From Limnobacter sp. (GTDB taxonomy: Bacteria; Pseudomonadota; Gammaproteobacteria; Burkholderiales; Burkholderiaceae_B), in contig JAAURO010000080.1 of NCBI GenBank assembly GCA_012032215.1, forward strand, positions 1 to 7,206: a stretch of 7,206 nucleotides of DNA. The letters are read 5' to 3'. Each line of letters opens with the position of its first letter. The first letter of the stretch is position 1. Below are positions 1 to 6,377 of this stretch, one piece after another. The notes under the pieces are model-generated. The model was not told where the DNA came from, ran no database searches, and saw nothing but the letters and a program-made list of their open reading frames with translations. Both the position numbers and the translations under genes were made by a program.

Positions 1-101
1 CCCCAACCGAGCACCTTATTCCTTTTGTGCACACTTACGTGCCAGAGGTCTGCTTGTCTGACCGGCGTATTCGTGTGGACTGGCAGGAAGATTACTCGTG
101 A
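1..101 (+). CDS. rimM: Ribosome maturation factor RimM, C-terminal end only
   Basis: This is the last part of a gene that begins upstream; the reading phase starts at position 3 and the stop is TGA at 99-101. The visible 32 residues contain [11 protein letters not shown] and [11 protein letters not shown], the typical end of the RimM PRC-barrel domain, where family members read like LIPFV..YV followed by ..I.VDW. RimM binds the 30S subunit and ribosomal protein S19 and helps 16S rRNA 3' domain maturation. Its stop overlaps the GTG start of trmD by 4 nt (GTGA), as expected in the rpsP-rimM-trmD-rplS operon, and this suggests translational coupling. The identification rests on a short tail plus the following trmD, but the two agree well. 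Confidence 0.88.
   Translation, partial: PTEHLIPFVHTYVPEVCLSDRRIRVDWQEDYS
85..90 (+). promoter_or_regulatory. Ribosome binding site of trmD
   Basis: AGGAAG lies 7 nt before the GTG at 98-100, inside the end of rimM. It favours GTG 98 over the later in-frame GTG at 146, which would give a TrmD of more usual N-terminal length but has no comparable site at this spacing. Confidence 0.55.
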
Positions 102-999
102 CACCAAAGCTGGGGGGCACCCCGGAATCCGGTTCGAAGTCCGGCGTGGTACCGCGCTTTGATGTCATTACCCTGTTTCCCGATGATTTCACCGGTCTGT
201 TGAATTTCGGCGTGGTCGGGCGTGCGCAAGAGCAGGGCCTGTGGTCTTTAAAGGTCTGGAATCCGCGCGATTTCACGACCGATCCGCACCGTACCGTAGA
301 CGATCGCCCTTATGGGGGCGGGCCGGGCATGGTCATGTTGGCCCAGCCTTTGGTTAACACTTTGGCTGCGGTCCGGGCAGAGCGGTCTACGCAAATGCCG
401 GGCGATCACGCTCCGGTGGTTTTTCTCACTCCCCATGGTCCCTTGCTCAAGCAAGCAGAGGTGCGGTCTTTAAGTGCGGCTATTTCCCCGGGCGGCTGTA
501 TTTTGCTGTGTGGCCGCTACGAAGGACTGGATCAGCGTTTCATCGATCATTATGTAGACCGCAGCTATTGCTTGGGTGATTTTGTCATGTCTGGCGGCGA
601 GTTGCCGGTTGCCTGCCTGATAGATGCTTGGGTGCGTTTGCTGCCCGGCACCTTAAACAGCAGCCAGTCTGCTGTGCAGGATTCTTTTGAAATTGGCTTC
701 CGTGGCGGCTCTTGCAGCCATTCAAGCAGCAGACCCGATGCTGGTTCCGGCGTTGTTCCAGCGTTGGTTCCGGTGCTGTTTCAAGCCCTGGCCTTGCTGG
801 CAGCACTCCTTCTTTGCCCCTGCTCGATTGCCCTCATTACACCCGGCCGGAAATTTTTGAAAAAACCCCGGTTCCTGAGGTGCTTTTATCTGGAAATCAC
901 GCTAGAATAGCCGCCTGGCGTTTTGAGAAGTCTGTAGAGTTTACAAAGCGCTATCGTCCTGATTTATTAAGCCTAGCGGCTAAAAAAACGGACACCTAA
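98..999 (+). CDS. trmD: tRNA (guanine37-N1)-methyltransferase TrmD, frameshifted in this sequence
   Basis: TrmD transfers a methyl group from S-adenosylmethionine to G37 of tRNAs reading CNN and some other codons, preventing +1 slippage on the ribosome. The N-terminal SPOUT domain is clear: FDVITLFP (21-28), [14 protein letters not shown] (65-78), [10 protein letters not shown] (110-119), [10 protein letters not shown] (136-145) and the knot segment [14 protein letters not shown] (157-170). R180 and D195 (in VRLLPG and QDSF) match E. coli R154 and D169, the known catalytic pair. The frame then breaks: [11 protein letters not shown] and [14 protein letters not shown], the linker and C-terminal tRNA-binding domain, continue in the next frame to TAA 997-999. 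One missing T near 755-758 restores a single protein of about 300 residues, against about 250 usually. The excess is an N-terminal extension of about 20 residues and an insertion of about 40 residues after QDSF. GTG start at 98 is supported by AGGAAG and overlap with rimM. Confidence 0.9.
743..789 (+). repeat. Two imperfect 24-nt tandem repeats inside trmD
   Basis: Unit 1 (743-765, 23 nt) and unit 2 (766-789, 24 nt) both begin GGTTCCGG and continue with GTTGT/CTGT, TTCC/TTTC and AGC. Translated, they are GSGVVSSV and GSGAVSSP if unit 1 regains one T near 755-758. The 1-nt length difference between the copies is what places the trmD frameshift here. They sit in the extra linker segment of TrmD. 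Confidence 0.6.
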
Positions 1000-1042
1000 C
1001 CATCGCCCGCATTGTATAGGTGCCTTTGTTGGCCCCTGTGTA

Positions 1043-1081
1043 AGCACTCACTCCATAAAGAGGGTGCTGCGGGTATTTTTT
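1043..1081 (+). terminator. Terminator-like hairpin between trmD and rplS
   Basis: AGCACTC (1043-1049) pairs with GAGGTGCT-type sequence at 1062-1068 (GGGTGCT), seven pairs including one T-G. An A-A mismatch and two more pairs (1051-1052 with 1059-1060) close a 6-nt loop. A run of six T follows at 1076-1081, but seven bases (GCGGGTA) separate it from the stem, so it is not a textbook intrinsic terminator. It could instead be an attenuator or mRNA-processing structure lowering rplS relative to, or separating it from, trmD. Confidence 0.35.
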
Positions 1082-1145
1082 ATTTCATCCTCTGGCGGTG
1101 TGGCCCAACCTTTTGCAGGGTATGGGTAAGTTGTGTGGCGATTAA

Positions 1146-1167
1146 AGGCAACAACCAATGGTTGCCT
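1146..1167 (+). promoter_or_regulatory. Stem-loop in the rplS leader
   Basis: AGGCAAC (1146-1152) and GTTGCCT (1161-1167) form a perfect 7-bp inverted repeat with an 8-nt loop, AACCAATG. An alternative 5-bp stem CAACC/GGTTG with loop AAT (1152-1164) overlaps it. It lies about 50 nt before the rplS start and has no T run, so a role in mRNA stability or translation control is possible but unproven; a chance inverted repeat is the alternative. Confidence 0.3.
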
Positions 1168-1205
1168 GGCGTTGTCTGGCAATAAGAGGCCGTGAATGAT
1201 GCAAC

Positions 1206-1209
1206 GGAG
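1206..1209 (+). promoter_or_regulatory. Ribosome binding site deciding the rplS start
   Basis: GGAG sits 6 nt before ATG 1216. This choice gives the family's normal N-terminus MNLIQQLE and rejects the in-frame GTG at 1192, which would add eight residues not found in L19. Confidence 0.65.
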
Positions 1210-1215
1210 TTAACC

Positions 1216-1604
1216 ATGAATTTGATTCAACAACTGGAAGAAGAAGAAATCAAGCGCCTTAACAAGGAAATTCCAACATTCAGGGCTGGCGACACTGTGG
1301 AGGTGTTTGTACGCGTTACCGAAGGCACCCGCTCGCGTTTACAGGCTTACGAAGGTGTGGTTATTGCCAAACGCAATCGCGGTTTGAACTCTTCATTTAT
1401 TGTTCGCAAATTTCTTCCGGTGAAGGCGTAGAGCGTACTTTCCAAACCTATTCGCCACTTGTGGAAAAAATTGACGTGAAGCGTTTTGGCGATGTGAAAC
1501 GCGCCAAGTTGTACTATCTGCGCGAGCGTTCAGGCAAGTCTGCACGTATCAAGGAAAAACTGCCTCACCGCGTTAACAAAAGCGCCAAAAAAGAGCAGGA
1601 ATAA
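1216..1604 (+). CDS. rplS: 50S ribosomal protein L19, frameshifted in this sequence
   Basis: L19 sits at the 30S-50S interface of the ribosome. From ATG 1216 the protein reads [20 protein letters not shown], then [35 protein letters not shown] and LNSSFIVRK, all standard L19. As written, the frame then gives FLPVKA and stops at 1429-1431. The next frame continues with [35 protein letters not shown] and KSARIKEKL to TAA 1602-1604. Adding one A to the AAA at 1408-1410 yields [13 protein letters not shown], the expected family sequence, and a 129-residue protein of normal length with a short charged tail (KSAKKEQE). It is preceded by a 216-nt spacer carrying two hairpins. It converges on recG with a 35-nt gap; only a weak 4-bp stem (1631-1641) is visible there. 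The break in a near-indispensable gene argues for a consensus error. Confidence 0.93.
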
Positions 1605-1639
1605 GCAATCTGTCTGTGTGCGAGTTGATCAGGGGTTCC

Positions 1640-3804
1640 CTAGGTTTGCCACCAAGGGGCTTTTTCTATCCACCGGTCTATGTGGCGCTGCACGGCGGGC
1701 GAATTGTCGGGTAGTTCGGCAGCCAGTTGACGGGCGGCTTCTACCCATTCTTTGTCGTGCAGGGGGTCGGCATAGCGCAGGGCAGGCAGACCAGATTGCC
1801 GCTTGCCCAGCAGCTCGCCCGGGCCTCGAATTTCAAGATCTACTTCTGCCAGGTAAAAACCATCGTCACTTTCGTGCATGGCTTTCAGGCGCATTTTGCG
1901 GTGTACGAAAGGGGAGCGCCGTACACCAGCACGCACACGCTTTGTACGCTGCCACGCCCTACGCGGCCACGCAGCTGGTGTAGTTGAGCGAGTCCAAACC
2001 GTTCAGCCTGGTCGATAACCATCAGGCTTGCATTCGATACATCCACACCCACTTCAATTACTGTGGTTGAAACCAGCAAATCGAGTTCACCCTGGGCAAA
2101 GCGTGCCATGGTGTCTTGTTTGGTTTTGCTGTCTTGCTTGCCGTGCAGCAAGCCCACACGCGCATTGGGCAGGGCTTGCTCCAGAAGCTCAAACGTGGCT
2201 TGTGCAGCTTGCAAATCGAGTTTTTCGCTTTCTTCTATCAGAGGGCATACCCAGTAGACTTGTTGGCCTTGGGCAATTTCGTGCTCCATGGCGGCAATCA
2301 GCTGGTCTCTTTTTTTGTCGGAAAGCAGTTTGGTGACTATGGGTTTTCTGCCAGGTGGTTTTTCATCCAGATTGGATACCTGTAAGTCGGCCAGGCAGGT
2401 TTGCGCCAGTGTGCGGGGAATGGGGGTGGCGCTCATCATGAGTTGGTGTGCCACGGTGCCATGCCTGCTTTTGTTAATGATTTTAAGCCGTTGTGCCACC
2501 CCAAACCGGTGTTGTTCATCCACTATCACCAAGCCCAGGTTGGAAAATTCAACGTTGTCTTGCACAAGGGCGTGGGTACCAATGACGAGGTCAAGTTCGC
2601 CGTGCGCCATGGCTTGCAATACACTGGTTTTTTCTTTTTTCTTCAAGCTGCCTTGTAGCAGGGCGCAACGTATGCCCAGTTGGTCGCACAGGGCCTTCAG
2701 TTTGAAATGGTGCTGGGCTGCCAGCACTTCGGTGGGGGCTAAAAAGGTGGCTTGTGTACCGCTTTCTATGGCGTGCAGGCAGGCCATCATGGCTACCACG
2801 GTTTTGCCGCTTCCTACATCGCCTTGCAGCAGGCGTTGCATGGGGTGGGGCAAGGCTAGATCGCTTTCTATTTCGGCAATTGCCCGGTGTTGTGCCTGTG
2901 TAAGTTGAAAACCCAGCAGCTTTAAAAAGCGCTGTTTCAGGGTGTCGGTTTGCGGGGTGGTACAAGCATGGCTGCCGCTTAGCGGCGGTGCGGTATCGCG
3001 CAGCTTTTGTGCCCGAAACTGTTTGAATAGCAGTTGCTGGGCCAGCAGTTCGTCAAATTTGATACGTGCCCAAGCGGGGTGGGTGCGGCTGTTTAGTGCG
3101 GCAAGCGATTGTGGGCTGGCTTGGCCATGCAGGGTGTGCAAGGCGGTGTTCCAGTCGGGCAGTTTCAGGCGTTTCAGGGCGCTGGCGGGCAGGGTGTCTT
3201 CATAGCAGGCGGCGGGGAGTTGGCGCATCCAGCGTTTCCAGTCGGCCTGTTTAAGAGTGGCACTGCTGGGGTATACCGGTTCCAGAATGCCGATGGGTGC
3301 GTTGGTGTTGCTGACAGGGTTGTGTTGCGGCGCACAGTGTTCGCTAGAGCTGAGCGTTGAGCTGGCAAGGCGGGTAATTGTGGGGTGTACTATTTCCAGC
3401 GTGTTAAAGCCCTGCCGGATTTGACCACTAATTTTAAGTTGGGCCCCCAGTGGCATTTTGGCGGCCAGGCCTGGATATACGTGCATCCAGCGCAGCAAGA
3501 GGCGGGAATCGCCATCTTCTACCCATACTTTAAATTGTTTGCGCGGTGCGCGCACTTCTTCCTGGGCTACTACCGTGCCGGTCAGATTGACCTTTTGGCC
3601 AGCGCTCAGACTGTCCATGGCAGCAATGGTAGATCGATCTTCAAACCGCAGTGGCAAGTGCAGTGCCAGGCCCATCCAGTTGTTGGTGCCCAGAAGCGTT
3701 CTGGTTTTTTCGGCCAGTGCTTCGGGAAGTGCTTCCAGTTCTGGAAAAGAATGGGGTGTGTGCAAGGCGCTTGTGCTGCTGGCTGGCAGGGTGTTGCCGG
3801 GCAA
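1640..3804 (-). CDS. recG: ATP-dependent DNA helicase RecG, frameshifted near its C-terminus
   Basis: RecG remodels stalled replication forks and branch-migrates Holliday junctions. Reconstructed length is about 721 residues, slightly long for the family. An N-terminal wedge/OB region contains LALHLPLRFEDRS (46-58) and VEDGDSRLLLRW (95-106). Helicase motifs follow in order: LTQAQHRAI (301-309), Walker A GDVGSGKT (328-335), LAPTEVLAAQH (355-365), Walker B DEQH (429-432), SATPIPRTLAQ (458-468), GLLHGKQ (551-557), STTVIEVGVDV (579-589) and QLRGRVGRG (610-618). The given frame ends after SYTAKCA at 1885. The next frame gives MRLKAMHESDDGFYLAEVDL and EIRGPGELLGKRQSG, the conserved RecG C-terminal TRG segment, then runs to TAG at 1640-1642. 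One extra A in the coding-strand run at 1894-1897 joins them. The start is uncertain: TTG at 3804 is the first possible start after an upstream stop, has no good ribosome site and overlaps an inverted repeat. It lies 22 nt after ridA. Confidence 0.93.
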
Positions 3805-3820
3805 GGAAAAAAAGCCCGGC
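3796..3820 (-). repeat. GC-rich inverted repeat between ridA and recG
   Basis: On the minus strand GCCGGGC, an 11-nt spacer made of seven T then CCTT, and GCCCGGC form a perfect 7-bp inverted repeat spanning the gap and the proposed TTG start of recG. It could be a weak terminator or processing site after ridA: the 4-bp stem AAGC/GCTT followed by T is a competing fold ending in a T run. It could also mask recG translation. Function is inferred only. Confidence 0.35.
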
Positions 3821-3826
3821 TTGCGA

Positions 3827-4209
3827 TTAAATTGACAAAATTGCGTCTACTTCAAAGCGCGCACCCTTGGGAAGCGCAGACACTTCTACGGTAGACCGGG
3901 CGGGGTAGGGTTCTTGCACGTATTCTTGCATAAGGGCGTTTACTTCACTGAATTCGCTCAGATCGGTGAGGAACAGGGTGAATTTAACGACATCGGCCAG
4001 CGAGCCGCCTGCTGCTTCTGCTACGGCAGCCAGGTTGCGAAATGCCTGGTGGGCCTGAGTTTTGGTGTCGGCGCCCGCGAGTTCGCCGGTTTCTGGCACA
4101 AGGCCAATTTGCCCGGAGGTAAACACCACGTTGCCCAGTTTGACAGCCTGGTTGTAGGGACCAATGGCTGCAGGTGCTTTTTGGTGGATACGATTTCTCG
4201 TTGGCTCAT
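3827..4209 (-). CDS. ridA: RidA family reactive enamine/imine deaminase, frameshifted near its start
   Basis: RidA (YjgF/YER057c/UK114 family) hydrolyses 2-aminoacrylate and related imines released by PLP enzymes, protecting those enzymes; it works as a cytosolic trimer. From ATG 4209 the protein begins MSQREIVSTKK, then as written leaves frame. The rest, VVFTSGQIGLVPETGELAG and onward, reads in the next frame to TAA at 3827. One more A in the coding-strand run at 4178-4182 gives STKKAPAAIGPYNQAVKLGN, the standard family N-terminus, and 127 residues in total, the usual length. Y19, R105 (in PARSTVEV) and E120 match E. coli Y17, R105 and E120, which line the active site. AGGAG lies 9 nt before the start. 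It is the upstream partner of recG and is transcribed divergently from the permease. A paralogue with another substrate cannot be excluded, but the canonical residues favour RidA itself. Confidence 0.9.
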
Positions 4210-4409
4210 GGTTGTAAACTCCTGAAAAAAGTTTGGCATACGCGACTCCAAACCAGGGTGATCAAAAATGGAATAGTTGCAAGGAGACAGGAACGCAAAA
4301 CCGCCCGCCAACTCATAGAAAGCAATCATAGCAACTCTGGTGGCGTTGTTTTTCCGGGTAGAGCGGTATACCATCGCTCTTTCTTATTGCACTGCGGAAA
4401 AACCTCAAT
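4210..4409. promoter_or_regulatory. Divergent intergenic region, ridA and permease promoters expected
   Basis: This 200-nt gap between divergently transcribed genes should hold both promoters. Visible on the minus strand is AGGAG at 4219-4223, the ribosome site of ridA. On the plus strand TTGTTT (4346-4351) and TATACC (4367-4372) resemble -35 and -10 boxes, but the 15-nt spacer is short, so this is weak. The minus-strand frame from 4374 is open into ridA, but nothing in its residues looks like a conserved protein. No clear operator palindrome was seen. Confidence 0.3.
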
Positions 4410-6376
4410 ATGGCCGTTCATGACCACTCCCGCAACGAAGCGGTTAGTACTTCACAGCCAGAAATTCTTGATCTCGATCATGCCCGGCGTAATTCAGTGT
4501 TTTCAAAAGATTATGCGTGGATGGCGGTGGCTGCCTGCGGGCTGGCTTCGATTGCTTTTGGCCCAGAGGCGGCTTTTCTGGCACTGGATGGGGCCAACCA
4601 TTTGCTGCTGTTGCTTGGGGTGCTTACGGCGGTTTGTATTCTGCTGGTGTCTTTGACGTATTTTCAGGTAACCGAGCTTTTCCCGAAGGGGGGTGGCGGT
4701 TACGCCATGTCTACTCAGTTGCTTGGGCCTTTTGTGGGGCTGGTGGCCGGTGCTGCGTTGTTGGTGGATTATGTGATCATGGTGGCGATGGGGGTGAGTG
4801 CTTCGGCGCGCTTGGTGTTTACGTTTTTGCCCCCGCATTGGTACGAATTGCATGTATGGCTGGCTTTGGCGGCATTGCTGGTGCTGCTGCGTTTTCAGAC
4901 TACCCGGCGGGGTTTGCCTTTGCGCTTGATACGCCCGCTTTTTCTGGCTTTTTTGTTTTCTCACGTGTTGTTTATTCTGGTGGGGCTTTCAGATCACTTT
5001 CAAGACATCGGCGGCATTATTGATCGCAGTGTGGGCGATACCACCAATCAAATCGGTGTGTTGGGGCTGTTGGGCGTGATCGGGGTGTTTGCAAAAGGGT
5101 TTTTTCTGGGTGGGGGCACGTTTACCGGCATAGAGGCAGCAACCGATTGCATTCAGTTAAGCAATGTGCGGCAAAGCGGTGCGCGGCGTAAAAAGCTGCT
5201 GGTGTATGTGGCCTGTGCTTGGCTTTTGTGGCGTGCAGTTTTTCTGCACTGTATTTGCTGTGGAAGGTGGAGGCGCATCCTGCGCGTGCTTTGAACGGTA
5301 TTTTGTTTCAAACCGTATTTACAAGCTTTGGCTGGAACAGCCGGTTGGTGATGGCCTGTACGGCGGTGTTGCTTGCGCTGGAAATCATGGTGCTGATGCT
5401 GGCTGCGCATGTGGGGTTGCGGGTAGGGCCGCGCGTGCTTTCTACCATGGCGATAGATTCCTGGTTGCCACATCAGTTCCGGTATTTGTCTGACAAACTG
5501 GTGACCCAGAATGGCATGCTGGTGATGGGTATTCTGGCCCTGGTGATGGTGTATTTAACCAATGCAGATGTGGGTGCTTTGGTGGTGCTGTTTTCTGTCA
5601 ATGTCTTCCTGGTATTCAGCCTGGCTTTGGCGGGGTTGGTGGTGTATTGGGTAAGGCACCGGGGTGAGGCAGGTTGGTGGAAGGGGCTGCTTTCTGCGGT
5701 GTTGGGCTTTGTGGTGGCGGCTTCTGTTTTGGTGGGCACGCTGGTAACGCAGTTTTTTAATGGCGGATGGTTTACTGTGGTGGTTACCACGGCAGTGGTG
5801 CTTGGCTGCTGGCGTATTCGCAAGCATTACCAGCGCACGCGGCAAAGCATTGCAAAAATTGACGAGGCATTTGCCGACACACCCTATGGTTCAGAGCAAC
5901 CGCCACCCGAGCTGATTGCCAATGGCAACACGGCGGTGTTTGTGGTGGGCAATAGCAGGGGCGGTGGCATGCACGCTTTGTTGTGGGTGCAGCGGATGTT
6001 CCCTGAGCATTTTCAGAATTTTGTGTTTATCAATGCCCGAACCGTGGATGTGCATGCCTACGGCGGTAAAGATGCCTTGGAGGCCATGAAAACCGATGCT
6101 TTTGTGTCGTTGAATTATTTTGTGAATTTTTGCAAAAGCCATGGTCTACGCGCTAAAAGCTATTTGGTATTTGGCACCGATGCGGTAGAAGAGCTTACCC
6201 GCCTGGCTGCCGAAATTGCCAAAGACCACTCCAATGCTATCTTTTTTACCAGCAAGCTGGTGTTTGAACACGAAAACGTGTTTACCCGCTTGTTGCACAA
6301 CCAGGCGGCCCTGGAGCTACAGCGCCGTTTGCACGGCGCTGGCCAGCAAATGGTTATTTTACCGATGCGTTTGTAA
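4410..6376 (+). CDS. APC-superfamily permease (KimA/YdaO-like) with soluble C-terminal domain, frameshifted
   Basis: This is a polytopic inner-membrane transporter of the amino acid-polyamine-organocation superfamily. After a polar N-terminus (1-33), roughly a dozen hydrophobic segments fill residues 35-430. Family-like stretches are ELFPKGGGGYAMSTQLLGP (89-107), LLVDYVIMVAMGVSASAR (117-134) and FAKGFFLGGGTFTGIEAATD (227-246); these resemble the YdaO/KimA branch, which includes K+ importers, but the substrate cannot be told here. The final 170 or so residues are soluble: NTAVFVVGNSRGGGMHALLW, FVFINARTVDVHAYGG and NAIFFTSKLVF suggest an alpha/beta fold of the USP/Rossmann kind, possibly regulatory. 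The first frame breaks after VYVACA near 5218; LAFVACSFSALYLLW continues in the next frame, so one base is missing near 5218-5220. Reconstructed length is about 655 residues. The ATG at 4410 has only a weak ribosome site (GGA 4395-4397). ubiA follows after 1 nt. Confidence 0.8.
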
Positions 6377-6377
6377 C

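Noticed and set aside
1605..1639. Bidirectional terminator in the convergent rplS/recG gap
   Set aside because: Only a 4-bp stem AGGG/CCCT (1631-1641) is visible, with no adequate T run at the right distance in either direction.
1885..1936. Programmed ribosomal frameshifting as the cause of the split recG (and of the other split genes)
   Set aside because: Five unrelated housekeeping genes in a row would all need it. None shows a slippery heptamer with a following pseudoknot, and all are repaired by the same single-base addition, so sequence error is simpler.
3385..3894. Long plus-strand open frames opposite the recG 5' region
   Set aside because: They are shadows on the strand opposite recG; their residues show no recognisable motif, while the recG frame is clearly conserved.
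4021..4374. Minus-strand open frame from 4374, giving a 117-residue protein containing the RidA start
   Set aside because: Upstream of MSQREIV it shows no conserved residues. ATG 4209 has a good AGGAG, and downstream of the A run the frame is out of register with RidA, so it is intergenic sequence plus a frameshift artefact.
4503..4964. Minus-strand open frame of 153 codons opposite the permease
   Set aside because: It is rich in His, Gln, Arg and Lys because it is the reverse complement of a hydrophobic membrane protein; no motif supports it.
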